From assembly GCF_000717175.1 (NCBI RefSeq), contig NZ_JNYD01000004.1, forward strand, positions 372,001 to 436,000: a stretch of DNA of 64,000 nucleotides, in the 5' to 3' direction. A program made the translations under genes and the position numbers. The DNA comes from Pseudonocardia autotrophica (GTDB lineage: Bacteria > Actinomycetota > Actinomycetes > Mycobacteriales > Pseudonocardiaceae). This document shows positions 8,900 to 16,338 of the stretch, in pieces (position 1 is the stretch's first letter; each line of letters begins with the position of its first letter). The notes under the pieces were generated by a model. It made no database searches, had not been told where the DNA came from, and saw only the letters and a program-made list of their open reading frames with translations.

Positions 8900-10509
8900 C
8901 CGCGCAGCTCGCGCAGGCGCAGGGCACGGTCGGCAACGTCGGCCTCAACATCGGCATCTTCGCGGCGTTCGTGCTGCTCACGCTGGTGGTGGTCTACCGC
9001 GCCAGCCGCAGCAACCGCACGGCGTCGGACTACTACGCCGCCGGCCGCTCCTTCAGCGGCTCGCAGAACGGCATCGCGATCTCCGGCGACTACCTGTCGG
9101 CCGCGTCGTTCCTGGGCATCGCGGGGGCCATCGCGGTCTACGGCTACGACGGCTTCCTGTACTCGATCGGCTTCCTCGTCGCCTGGCTGGTGGCGCTGCT
9201 GCTGGTCGCCGAGCTGCTGCGCAACACCGGCAAGTTCACGATGGGCGACGTCCTGAGCTTCCGGATGCGCCAGCGCCCGGTCCGGGCCGCCGCGGCCACG
9301 TCGACGCTGGTCGTGTCGTTCTTCTACCTGATCGCGCAGATGGCGGGCGCGGGCGGGCTGATCGCGCTGCTGCTGCAGATCCCGAACTCGGACAAGCTCG
9401 GGCAGTCGATCGTCATCGCCGTCGTCGGTCTCGTCATGATCGCGTACGTGCTGGTCGGCGGCATGAAGGGCACGACGTACGTGCAGATCATCAAGGCCGC
9501 GCTGTTGGTGGTGGGCGCGTTCGTGATGACCTTCTGGGTGCTCGGCAAGTACGGCCTGAACTTCTCGGCCCTGCTCGGCGGGGCGGTGGAGAAGTCGTCG
9601 AAGGGCGAGGCCCTCCTGGCGCCCGGCCTGCAGTACAAGAACAAGATCGACTTCATCTCGCTCGGCGTCGCGCTGGTGCTCGGCACCGCCGGCCTGCCGC
9701 ACATCCTGATGCGCTTCTACACGGTCCCGACGGCCAAGGAGGCCCGCAAGTCCGTGGTGTGGGCGATCTGGCTGATCGGCGTGTTCTACCTGTTCACGCT
9801 GGTCCTGGGCTACGGTGCCGCCGCACTCGTCGGCCCGGACGTGATCAGCAAGGCGCCGGGCGGGGTCAACTCGGCCGCGCCGCTGCTGGCCTTCGAGCTC
9901 GGCGGGGAGATCCTGCTCGGGCTCATCTCCGCGATCGCCTTCGCCACGATCCTCGCGGTCGTCGCCGGGCTGACGATCACGGCGTCGGCCTCCTTCGCGC
10001 ACGACGTCTACGCCAACGTCCTGAAGAAGGGGCAGACCTCGCCGGGTGCCGAGGTGAAGGTCGCGCGGCGCACCGCGCTGCTCATCGGCATCGTCGCGAT
10101 CGCCGGCGGCATCCTGGCCAACGGACAGAACGTCGCCTTCCTCGTGGCGCTGGCGTTCGCCGTGGCCGCCTCGGCGAACCTGCCGACGATCCTGTACTCG
10201 CTGTTCTGGAAGCGGTTCAACACCATGGGCGCGCTCTGGAGCATCTACGGCGGCCTCGCCGTCTGCCTCGTGCTCATCGTGTTCTCGCCGGCCGTCTCCG
10301 GCAGCGAGACCGCGATGATCAAGGGCGCGGACTTCGCGTGGTTCCCGCTGTCGAACCCGGGCATCGTCTCCATCCCGGTGTCGTTCCTGCTCGGTGTGAT
10401 CGGCACGTTCGCGGGCCGGCGCGAGCCGTTCGACTCGGAGAAGTACGCCGAGATGGAGGTCCGCTCGCTCACCGGCGCCGGGTCCGAGAAGGCCACCGTC
10501 GACGCCTGA
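8896..10509 (+). CDS. Cation/acetate symporter (ActP-like SSS transporter)
   Basis: A 537-residue SSS transporter with about 13 hydrophobic segments. It shows the family features SDYYAAGRSFSG, ISGDYLSAASFLGIAGA, the GGMKGTTYVQIIKA segment, PHILMRFYTVP, and a C-terminal cytoplasmic tail. It lacks the long polar loop of the two symporters upstream. The DUF485-SSS order is the classical yjcH-actP arrangement for uptake of acetate and related short carboxylates. GTG 8896 overlaps the DUF485 stop (GTGA). A strong hairpin lies 11 nt after the stop, closing the transcription unit. Confidence 0.9.
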   Translation: MTAQLAQAQGTVGNVGLNIGIFAAFVLLTLVVVYRASRSNRTASDYYAAGRSFSGSQNGIAISGDYLSAASFLGIAGAIAVYGYDGFLYSIGFLVAWLVALLLVAELLRNTGKFTMGDVLSFRMRQRPVRAAAATSTLVVSFFYLIAQMAGAGGLIALLLQIPNSDKLGQSIVIAVVGLVMIAYVLVGGMKGTTYVQIIKAALLVVGAFVMTFWVLGKYGLNFSALLGGAVEKSSKGEALLAPGLQYKNKIDFISLGVALVLGTAGLPHILMRFYTVPTAKEARKSVVWAIWLIGVFYLFTLVLGYGAAALVGPDVISKAPGGVNSAAPLLAFELGGEILLGLISAIAFATILAVVAGLTITASASFAHDVYANVLKKGQTSPGAEVKVARRTALLIGIVAIAGGILANGQNVAFLVALAFAVAASANLPTILYSLFWKRFNTMGALWSIYGGLAVCLVLIVFSPAVSGSETAMIKGADFAWFPLSNPGIVSIPVSFLLGVIGTFAGRREPFDSEKYAEMEVRSLTGAGSEKATVDA

Positions 10510-10520
10510 CGCGCTGCACC

Positions 10521-10569
10521 CACGAACGGCACTCTCGTGCGGTAGGTCCGCACGGGAGTGCCGTTCGTG
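10521..10569 (+). terminator. Strong hairpin after the actP-like gene
   Basis: A 21-bp stem (arms 10521-10541 and 10549-10569) with a single T-G wobble and a 7-nt loop. There is no T-run. Its position just after the symporter stop and before the rhodanese gene fits an intrinsic terminator of the GC-rich actinobacterial kind. Confidence 0.75.
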
Positions 10570-10611
10570 CGTTCACGGGAGCCTGACGGGGCCGGGTGCC
10601 ATCATGGGGAC

Positions 10612-10938
10612 ATGACCAGCGTTCCGTCCGTGCCCGTCGCGGACCTGCCGGCCGACGCCGCCCTGCTCGACGTCCGCGAGGCGGACGAGTGGGCCGCCGG
10701 CCGGGCCCCCGGCTCCCGGCACCTGCCGATGTCCGAGCTCACCCGGCGGATCGACGAGATCCCCGGCGACGAGCCGCTCTACGTCGTGTGCCGCTCCGGC
10801 GGCCGCTCCGCCCGCGTCGTCGCCTACCTGACCCAGCAGGGCTACCCGGCCGTGAACGTCGACGGCGGGATGCAGGCCTGGGCCGGCTCCGGCCGCGAGA
10901 TCGTCGCCGACCCGGACCGGACCCCCGAGATCATCTGA
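10612..10938 (+). CDS. Rhodanese-like domain protein
   Basis: A 108-residue single-domain rhodanese. It has the N-terminal LLDVREADEW motif and the active-site loop CRSGGRS with the persulfide-carrying Cys60, plus the C-terminal NVDGGMQAWAGSG signature. Such stand-alone rhodaneses transfer sulfane sulfur to thiol acceptors; the acceptor is not evident. The start ATG 10612 is the first that gives a normal-length rhodanese fold, and codons further upstream lie in the hairpin. It precedes the DUF4328 gene by about 17 nt. Confidence 0.9.
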   Translation: MTSVPSVPVADLPADAALLDVREADEWAAGRAPGSRHLPMSELTRRIDEIPGDEPLYVVCRSGGRSARVVAYLTQQGYPAVNVDGGMQAWAGSGREIVADPDRTPEII

Positions 10939-10955
10939 GCGACCGGGTGAGCCTC

Positions 10956-11945
10956 ATGCCGGACGCGTCCGCACGCCCGACGGGCGGGGCCCCCGCCCGG
11001 CCACCGGCGTGCTCGCGGTGCGGGCGGGTAGCGCCGCCCGGGTCCGGGCCCTTCTGCCCGTACTGCGGCCGCTACCTCGCCGCGCTGGCCTGGGTGGCTG
11101 AGCCACCGCCGGACGGGAAGCCGCGGCCGCCCGTCCGCCCCCGCTTCCGGTACACCGGCCCGCCCCGCTACCGGGAGGTGCCACGCTGGGGCTTCCCGCC
11201 GCTCCCGTGGCGCGGCGAGCCCGAGGCCGAGCGTGTGCCGGCGCTCGAGCGGGCCGCCCGGATCGCGCACCCGCTCGACGTCCTGCTGCGGGTCACCGCC
11301 GGCGTCGCCGTCGTGGCCGCGCTCGCCGAGATCCTGCGGTACGTCCTGCTGGTGCTCAGCCGCGCCGACGCGCTGCCGGCCGGGCTGGTCGCGTTCTCCG
11401 ACGCCGCGGTCGCGTTCGGCGGCTGGGCGTCGCTGGCGGGGCTGGTCGGCAGCGGTGTGCTGATGGTGCTCTGGACGCTGCGTGCCCGCGAGGCCGCCGC
11501 CGAACGGACCGGCACCGTGCCGGCGCGGCCCGCGGCCGCCGTCGTCGCCGGGTGGGTGGTGCCCGGGCTCAACCTGTCGCTGCCGGGCTCGCTGCTGGCC
11601 GAGATCGAGCACGCCGGGCTGGACCGCCCGCCCGCCGAGCGCCCGCGGCCGTCGCGGCTGCTGCTGGTGTGGTGGGGGCTGTGGGGCGCCGGGGTGGTGC
11701 TCGGCGTCGTGGTGTTCCTGTGGTCGTTCCGCGGGGGCGTGCAGGCCATGGCCGACGGCGTCCTGCTGCACGCGGTGCTCGACCTGCTCGCCGCGGCGAC
11801 CGCGCTGGTCACGGTGCGGGTCCTGCGCTACCTCACGGCGCTGCTGGAGCCGGCCCGGCCGGTCCGGCGCGAGACGCTCGTCGCCGTGCGGCCGCCGGGA
11901 CCGGCGGAGGACGAGGCGGCGCCCGGCGCTACGGTGGCGCCCTGA
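10956..11945 (+). CDS. Zinc-ribbon DUF4328 membrane protein
   Basis: A 329-residue protein. An N-terminal zinc ribbon (CSRC and CPYC, about residues 17-37) is joined by a proline-rich linker to a DUF4328 domain with about four membrane helices (about 110-310). The typical W(V/I)PGLNL-like segment appears as WVVPGLNLSLPGSLLAEI. Function is unknown for the family. ATG 10956 follows GGGTGAG at suitable spacing, and GTG 10947 in the same frame is an alternative. The stop TGA is shared with the start of the next gene (TGATG), so the two are translationally coupled. Confidence 0.8.
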   Translation: MPDASARPTGGAPARPPACSRCGRVAPPGSGPFCPYCGRYLAALAWVAEPPPDGKPRPPVRPRFRYTGPPRYREVPRWGFPPLPWRGEPEAERVPALERAARIAHPLDVLLRVTAGVAVVAALAEILRYVLLVLSRADALPAGLVAFSDAAVAFGGWASLAGLVGSGVLMVLWTLRAREAAAERTGTVPARPAAAVVAGWVVPGLNLSLPGSLLAEIEHAGLDRPPAERPRPSRLLLVWWGLWGAGVVLGVVVFLWSFRGGVQAMADGVLLHAVLDLLAAATALVTVRVLRYLTALLEPARPVRRETLVAVRPPGPAEDEAAPGATVAP

Positions 11946-12883
11946 TGGCCAAGAAGAACCGCGACAAGTCCAGCGCCGCGACCGGCGAGAACCCGCGCCG
12001 CCCCTGCCCCTGCGGCTCGGGCAAGCGGTACAAGGCGTGCCACGGCGCCGGCGACGACGTGATCGTCACCCGGCCCTTCGAGGGGCTCGCCGCCGAGCCG
12101 GACCTCGTCGCGATGCGCGAGTTCCTGCCGTCGGCCGTGGCCCCGCTCCCGCTGCGCGAGACCGGCGAGCGCGCCGTCCGGCTGGCCACGGTGCTGCCGG
12201 GCGCCTCCGCGGCGCTCGTGCGGCCGAACGGCGAGATCCTGCTGGGCATGCAGGTCCAGACCCGCTCGGGCGACCTGTCCGCCGACCTCACCAAGGCGCT
12301 GCGCTGGGCCGAGGCGGCCGAGCCGGGGTCCGCGCTGCCCGTCGTCGGGCCCGGGGTGGGCGAAGGGGAGGTCGTCCGGCTGCAGGACCTGCTGGTCGCC
12401 GACGCCGAGCTCGACCTCGAGCTGCACCAGGACTTCGCCTGGTGGCTGCCCGCCGACGGCGAGGAGCCCGGCGCCGAGATCGCCGCGACCATCGAGCGCG
12501 CGAACTCGGTGATCATGCCGACCGAGGCGCTCGGCGGCGAGGGCGTCCGGGCGGCGTACTGGGTCGACACCGGCACGAAGGCGCACGTGCGCTGGGTGCG
12601 CCCGGAGGCCGAGGACGCGCTCATGCCGGCGCTGGCCCGGCTGCAGGCGGCCGGCGAGCTCGACCTCGGTGAGGGCAGCCGCTACGCCGGCGCCTTCCGC
12701 GCCCACGGCCTGCTCGTACCGGTGTGGGACGTCGACCGGGAGATGCACGCCAAGGAGTGGGCCGCCCCGGCGGTGGCCTTCGCGAAGCGGCTGTCCCAGG
12801 CGCTGGCCTCCACGGACGAGCTGACCCCGGCCGAGCGCTCGGCCCGGGACGCGCTCGCGGGCAAGCAGATCACCCTGCGCTGA
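11945..12883 (+). CDS. SEC-C motif protein, DUF5926 family
   Basis: A 312-residue soluble protein starting with a lysine-rich MAKKNRDK segment. A SEC-C zinc-binding motif follows at about residues 19-36 (RPCPCGSGKRYKACHG), as at the C terminus of SecA. The remainder matches the actinobacterial DUF5926 pattern, with a LPLRETGERAVRLATVLPG segment and a C-terminal AERSARDALAGKQITLR. No catalytic residues are evident. Its start overlaps the DUF4328 stop. It converges on ferritin across a repeat-rich intergenic stretch. Confidence 0.8.
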   Translation: MAKKNRDKSSAATGENPRRPCPCGSGKRYKACHGAGDDVIVTRPFEGLAAEPDLVAMREFLPSAVAPLPLRETGERAVRLATVLPGASAALVRPNGEILLGMQVQTRSGDLSADLTKALRWAEAAEPGSALPVVGPGVGEGEVVRLQDLLVADAELDLELHQDFAWWLPADGEEPGAEIAATIERANSVIMPTEALGGEGVRAAYWVDTGTKAHVRWVRPEAEDALMPALARLQAAGELDLGEGSRYAGAFRAHGLLVPVWDVDREMHAKEWAAPAVAFAKRLSQALASTDELTPAERSARDALAGKQITLR

Positions 12884-12889
12884 CCGCGC

Positions 12890-12989
12890 TATGGAACCAT
12901 AATGCGCGTTCGAGCCCGGATCGAGCGCATTATGGTTCCATAACGCGATTCTCGGGCCGGATTGTGCGCATCATGGTTCCGTAATGCGC
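12890..12989. repeat. Inverted and tandem repeat of an AT-rich 18-mer between convergent genes
   Basis: Three copies of an 18-bp element reading GCGCATTATGGTTCCATA occur. One is inverted at 12890-12907, one is perfect at 12925-12942, and one has two mismatches at 12966-12983. The first two form a perfect 18-bp stem with a 17-nt loop. Copies two and three belong to a longer degenerate unit with a 41-bp period that includes a CCGGAT-G segment. The stretch separates convergent genes and may work as a bidirectional terminator. Its AT-rich core contrasts sharply with the surrounding GC content. Confidence 0.75.
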
Positions 12990-12993
12990 ATTC

Positions 12994-13527
12994 TCAGACG
13001 CGGCCGCCCGCGACGGGCGGGGCGGACGGGTCCGCCGCCTCGCCCTTCGTGAGCTCGCGGGCCACGAAGTCCTCGATGTGGAAGAGGTTGTCGCCGGCCC
13101 GGCGCGCCACGGTGAGCAGCGTCGACATCGACGCGACCTCCTCGACCTGCTCCTTGAGGAACCACTGCATGAACTGCTCGCCGAGGTAGTCGCCCTCGTC
13201 GCGCGCGGTGCGGGCCAGCGTGGTGATCTGCTCGGTGACCCGCTTCTCCTGCTCGAGCGCCAGCGAGACGACGTCCTCGACCGTCGCGAAGTCGTTCCGG
13301 ACCTCGTCGATCCCCGGGATCTGCACGCGCTCGTGGGTGTCCAGGATGTACTGCACCATGCTCATCGCGTGGTTGCGCTCCTCGAGCGCCTGGGCGTAGA
13401 AGTGCGCGGCCAGCTGGGGGAGGTCCTCCCCGTCGAGCCACACCGCGACGGCCGTGTACTGCTGCGAGGCCGTGAACTCGCTGCGGATCTGGTCCTTGAG
13501 CAGGGCGAGGAACTTCGAGTCGGACAC
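12994..13527 (-). CDS. Ferritin (BfrB-type iron storage)
   Basis: A 177-residue ferritin. The four-helix bundle shows the ferroxidase ligands in EFTASQQY (Glu near 17), EERNHAM (Glu and His near 50-53) and a later KEQVEEVASM segment. It should oxidise Fe(II) and store it as a mineral in a 24-subunit shell. The Ala/Pro-rich C-terminal tail after about 160 is longer than in heme-type bacterioferritin, and the heme-ligand Met pattern is not obvious. GTG 13527 lies 6 nt after a TACCCT hexamer, so the mRNA may be leaderless. No DtxR-type box is visible at this gene. The nearest is at 16239, beside the DUF2470 gene. Confidence 0.93.
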   Translation of the reverse strand: MSDSKFLALLKDQIRSEFTASQQYTAVAVWLDGEDLPQLAAHFYAQALEERNHAMSMVQYILDTHERVQIPGIDEVRNDFATVEDVVSLALEQEKRVTEQITTLARTARDEGDYLGEQFMQWFLKEQVEEVASMSTLLTVARRAGDNLFHIEDFVARELTKGEAADPSAPPVAGGRV

Positions 13528-13533
13528 CCGGGA

Positions 13534-13539
13534 AGGGTA
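13534..13539 (-). promoter_or_regulatory. -10 hexamer TACCCT of ferritin
   Basis: TACCCT on the minus strand ends 6 nt before GTG 13527. It lies in the 24-nt gap after the CPBP gene and allows separate transcription of ferritin. Confidence 0.5.
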
Positions 13540-13551
13540 ACCTCGGCGACC

Positions 13552-14358
13552 CTACGGGCGAAGGTTCGCGGGCAGCAGGGCGTACCCCACGAAGGCCACG
13601 ACGTCGATCAGCGCGTGCGCCCCCACCAGCGGCCACAGCCGGCCGGTCCGCTGCCACACCCGCCCGAACACCAGCCCCATCACCAGGTTCCCGACGAACC
13701 CGCCCACGCCCTGGTACAGGTGGTACGCCCCGCGCAGCACCGCGGCCGCGAGCACCGAGCGGTCGGCCGACCAGCCGAGCTGGCGCAACCGGGTCAGCAG
13801 GTACCCGATCATCACGATCTCCTCGGCCCAGGCGTTCGCCGCGGCCGCGAGGATCAGGACGGGGGTGCGCCACCAGACGTCGTCGAGCGTGCTGGGGGCC
13901 ACGTCGAGGCTCACGCCGAGGGCCCGGGCCAGCAGGTAGAGCCCGAGGCCGGGGATGCCGATGAGCGCGGCCAGCCCCACGGCGCCGAGCGCGTCCCTCC
14001 CGGGGCGCGTCCGGTCCAGCCCGATCCGCGCGAGCGGGATCCCGGCCCGCAGCAGCAGGTACGCCGCCAGGGCGCCCCAGCCGACGAGCTGCAGCACCCG
14101 GACCAGCTGCAGCGCGAGGTCGACCAGGTCGGCCTGGGCCGCGGGGGCGTTGAGTGCGACCTGCTGCTCCGACAGGGGAGTGGGGGAGAGGAGCGCGTCG
14201 ATCAGGGACAGGGCGCTGCGCAGGGCGGAGAGCCCGAGCGTCACCGTGAGCACCACGGCGATCTCCAGCCCGATCAGCCGGCGCGCCCGGGGATCGGTGA
14301 CCTCCGCGATCCCGGACGGCGGGGCCGCGAGCCACCGCCCGACCCGACCTGCCGCCAC
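13552..14358 (-). CDS. CPBP-family intramembrane glutamic protease
   Basis: A 268-residue membrane protein with about eight hydrophobic segments. It carries the CPBP/Abi (Rce1-like) motifs: paired glutamates Glu179-Glu180 in NAWAEEIV, His213 in AYHLYQG, and His248 in VGAHALIDVV. These residues form the catalytic centre of intramembrane glutamic endopeptidases. The arginine usual six residues after the glutamates is replaced by a hydrophobic stretch, a small deviation. The substrate is unknown. The start GTG 14358 is 6 nt after TAGTTT. Ferritin follows 24 nt downstream on the same strand. Confidence 0.83.
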   Translation of the reverse strand: MAAGRVGRWLAAPPSGIAEVTDPRARRLIGLEIAVVLTVTLGLSALRSALSLIDALLSPTPLSEQQVALNAPAAQADLVDLALQLVRVLQLVGWGALAAYLLLRAGIPLARIGLDRTRPGRDALGAVGLAALIGIPGLGLYLLARALGVSLDVAPSTLDDVWWRTPVLILAAAANAWAEEIVMIGYLLTRLRQLGWSADRSVLAAAVLRGAYHLYQGVGGFVGNLVMGLVFGRVWQRTGRLWPLVGAHALIDVVAFVGYALLPANLRP

Positions 14359-14364
14359 GACCCG

Positions 14365-14370
14365 AAACTA
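14365..14370 (-). promoter_or_regulatory. -10 hexamer TAGTTT of the CPBP gene
   Basis: TAGTTT on the minus strand ends 6 nt before GTG 14358, consistent with a leaderless transcript. Confidence 0.5.
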
Positions 14371-14469
14371 CCGCCCACCGCCGCCGCAGGTACCGGACCC
14401 CGTGCGCGGCCTCCTCGCCGGTGGTCACCCGGGCGCGGCGAGGGCGGCCGGGGCCTGCGCCGGACCGCG

Positions 14470-14475
14470 TATCGT
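14470..14475 (+). promoter_or_regulatory. -10 hexamer TATCGT upstream of GTG 14483
   Basis: TATCGT followed by 7 nt and GTG 14483. This spacing selects that GTG over the other in-frame starts upstream. Confidence 0.5.
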
Positions 14476-14482
14476 GGGCGGC

Positions 14483-15022
14483 GTGTGGCGCGTGGTCCTG
14501 TCCCCCCGCTGGATCCTCTGGCACGTGCTGGCGATCCTCGCGGTGGCCGGGTGCGTGCTCGCCGCGATCTGGCAGTGGGACCGCGCCGGATCGGCGCTGG
14601 GCTCCGCGCTGAACGTCGGCTACGGCATCCAGTGGCCCATCTTCGCCGTGTTCTTCGCCTACATGTGGTGGCGCTTCCTGCGGCTGGAGCTACTGGAGCA
14701 CCGGGAGACCGCGGCGGCCGAGGGGCCCGCGGCTGCGGAGCCCGAGACGGTTCCCACACCACCCGAGCCCGCCCCGCTGGAAGCCGGCGCCGACACCGGC
14801 GCCGGGACCGGCGCGGACGTCCGGGCCGGGACGAGTGCCGACGACGCCCCGCCGCCGTGGGACGCCAGCCCCTTCACCCGAAGCCCCGTCGCCGCGCCGG
14901 CCCCCGTCACCGACGCGGAGGCGCCCGGCCTGGCCGAGTACAACCGGATGCTGGCCGGCCTGGCCGCCCGCGACGCCGCTCACGGCGTCGCCCGGGACCG
15001 GGAGACCGCGGACGAGCGGTGA
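14483..15022 (+). CDS. Conserved membrane protein with acidic/proline tail
   Basis: A 179-residue protein of unknown function. Two hydrophobic helices (about 12-30 and 42-62) are followed by MWWRFLRLELLEHRE and a long Ala/Pro/Glu/Asp-rich cytoplasmic-type tail with a short conserved-looking end (GLAEYNRMLAGLAARD). Its N-terminal pattern of SPRWILWHVLAILAV is typical of small actinobacterial membrane proteins encoded next to DUF3817 genes, as here (23 nt apart). The start is set by the hexamer at 14470. Confidence 0.72.
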   Translation: MWRVVLSPRWILWHVLAILAVAGCVLAAIWQWDRAGSALGSALNVGYGIQWPIFAVFFAYMWWRFLRLELLEHRETAAAEGPAAAEPETVPTPPEPAPLEAGADTGAGTGADVRAGTSADDAPPPWDASPFTRSPVAAPAPVTDAEAPGLAEYNRMLAGLAARDAAHGVARDRETADER

Positions 15023-15033
15023 GCCGCCGCGGT

Positions 15034-15039
15034 TAGAGT
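15034..15039 (+). promoter_or_regulatory. -10 hexamer TAGAGT of the DUF3817 gene
   Basis: TAGAGT ends 6 nt before GTG 15046. A GAGG lies in the same spacer, so leaderless and ribosome-site-led starts point to the same codon. Confidence 0.45.
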
Positions 15040-15045
15040 CGAGGC

Positions 15046-15402
15046 GTGACCAGCCCCAGGACGTCCACCGCCCGGCGACCCGTCGGGTGGCGGCTGCCGC
15101 TGTACCGCGTGTTCGCCTACATCACCGGCGTGGGGCTGCTGCTGCTCGTGTTCTACGCCATGCCGATGAAGTACTTCGCCGGCGACCCGCGGCCCACGGC
15201 GATCATCGGCATGCTGCACGGCTTCCTCTACATGGCCTACATCGTGGCCACGCTGGTGCTGGCCGAGCGCGCACGGTTCACGCCGGTGTTCGCGCTGCTG
15301 GTGCTGCTCGCGGGCACGATCCCGATCTGCTCGTTCATCGCCGAGCGCAAGGTCACCCACCGGGTGCAGGAGCGGGAGCGCGCCCTGCAGCAGGAGGCGT
15401 AG
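15046..15402 (+). CDS. DUF3817 integral membrane protein
   Basis: A 118-residue protein with three membrane helices. It matches DUF3817 by its YRVFAYITGVGLLLLVFYAMP opening (given here in part), MLHGFLYMAYIVATL in helix two, and a third helix ending in FIAERKVTHRV. The family is widespread in actinobacteria with no known activity. It forms an apparent two-gene unit with the membrane protein at 14483 and converges with the DUF2470 gene, whose stop is only 1 nt away. Confidence 0.85.
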   Translation: MTSPRTSTARRPVGWRLPLYRVFAYITGVGLLLLVFYAMPMKYFAGDPRPTAIIGMLHGFLYMAYIVATLVLAERARFTPVFALLVLLAGTIPICSFIAERKVTHRVQERERALQQEA

Positions 15403-15403
15403 C

Positions 15404-16222
15404 TCAGGCCTCGTCGACGGCCTCGTCGACCCGGTCGTGCGCGCCGCCGCCGACCTGGCGGAACGGGCACCCGACCAGCAGCCCGAGCTGCACGCGCAGC
15501 TCCTCGGCCGTCGTGGCCTCCTGCGGCCACGCGAGCCGCACGTCGTGGTCGCCCTCCGGCGTCTCCACCCGCAGCCGCAGCCCGCACCGGTCCACGCCGA
15601 GCGGGCGCACGCGCGCACCCATCGTGCAGCGCAGCGGCGCCGGCAGGTGCCGCGCGAGCGCGTCGAAGACCTCGGGGTGCGCCTCCTCGAGGTGCGACAG
15701 CCAGTGGTCCTCCATCCGGCAGAACGGGTCCGGACGCGCGGCGGCCAGGTCGACGGGCGCGAGCGCGGCCGTGCCCTCGGCGTCGGCCAGCACGGCCGAG
15801 CTCGGGGTGAGCTTCACCAGCGTGGCGCCGTGGCCCAGGTCGAGCAGCCGCGGGTGCGGCGCGACGTCGGCGACCTGCATCGCGGCCCGGCGGGCCGAGA
15901 TCGCGTCGGGGATCCGGAGCCAGCCGCTGATCCACAGCAGCGCGCGGACCGGCTCGCGCAGCTCGACCGGCGCGCGGTCGGTCAGCTCGAGCATCACCGG
16001 GATCTCGCCCCGGTCCGAGGTGCGGATCGCCTCGAGGACCGGCGACTCGTCGGGCAGCAGCACGACGGCCGAGCCGTCGGCGTGGACGTGGTGCACCAGC
16101 GGCACGACGGGCTCCGGTCCGCCCGTCCCGACCAGTGCCGCCTCCCCGCCGCGCGCCGCGACGCTCCGGGCGCGTTCGGCGTCCGCAGGTGCCGGCGGAC
16201 GCCGGAGCCGGGTCTGTCCCAC
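15404..16222 (-). CDS. DUF2470 protein, iron-regulated, HugZ/HutZ-like
   Basis: A 272-residue soluble protein. The C-terminal half (about 155-240) is a DUF2470 domain with MEDHWLSHLEEAHPEV. The N-terminal half looks like the split-barrel part of HugZ/HutZ-type heme-utilisation proteins, but weakly. GTG 16222 is chosen over GTG 16231 because a perfect GGAGGTGA lies 5 nt before it. A DtxR/IdeR-type box 17 nt upstream predicts repression when iron is plentiful. As I recall, the mycobacterial gene next to pheA (Rv3839) is also IdeR-controlled, so this may be its counterpart. Heme or iron recycling is a reasonable but unproven role. Confidence 0.8.
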   Translation of the reverse strand: MGQTRLRRPPAPADAERARSVAARGGEAALVGTGGPEPVVPLVHHVHADGSAVVLLPDESPVLEAIRTSDRGEIPVMLELTDRAPVELREPVRALLWISGWLRIPDAISARRAAMQVADVAPHPRLLDLGHGATLVKLTPSSAVLADAEGTAALAPVDLAAARPDPFCRMEDHWLSHLEEAHPEVFDALARHLPAPLRCTMGARVRPLGVDRCGLRLRVETPEGDHDVRLAWPQEATTAEELRVQLGLLVGCPFRQVGGGAHDRVDEAVDEA

Positions 16223-16227
16223 GTAGC

Positions 16228-16235
16228 TCACCTCC
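16228..16235 (-). promoter_or_regulatory. Ribosome binding site GGAGGTGA that decides the DUF2470 start
   Basis: Full match to the anti-Shine-Dalgarno sequence, 5 nt before GTG 16222. It covers the alternative GTG at 16231, which therefore cannot be the start. Confidence 0.8.
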
Positions 16236-16238
16236 GAG

Positions 16239-16257
16239 TTAGGTGAGGCTAAGTTAG
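16239..16257. promoter_or_regulatory. DtxR/IdeR-type iron box
   Basis: TTAGGTGAGGCTAAGTTAG matches 15 of 19 positions of the DtxR/IdeR consensus TTAGGTTAGSCTAACCTAA. It lies 17 nt before the DUF2470 start and 82 nt before the divergent gene at 16339. Iron-loaded repressor bound here would block DUF2470 transcription. Confidence 0.75.
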
Positions 16258-16324
16258 CTGCCGGACGACGAGCCTGTCCAGGGCCGGAGCGCCACCCCTT
16301 GTCGGGCCCGTGTGAACGGCGGGT

Positions 16325-16330
16325 TAGCGT
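16325..16330 (+). promoter_or_regulatory. -10 hexamer TAGCGT upstream of GTG 16339
   Basis: TAGCGT with an 8-nt spacer before GTG 16339. It favours this start over the in-frame GTG at 16312. Confidence 0.5.
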
Positions 16331-16338
16331 GCGTACCC

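Noticed and set aside
12890..12989. Insertion-sequence ends or CRISPR repeats
   Set aside because: No transposase gene or target duplication nearby, only three copies, spacers are themselves repeated rather than unique.
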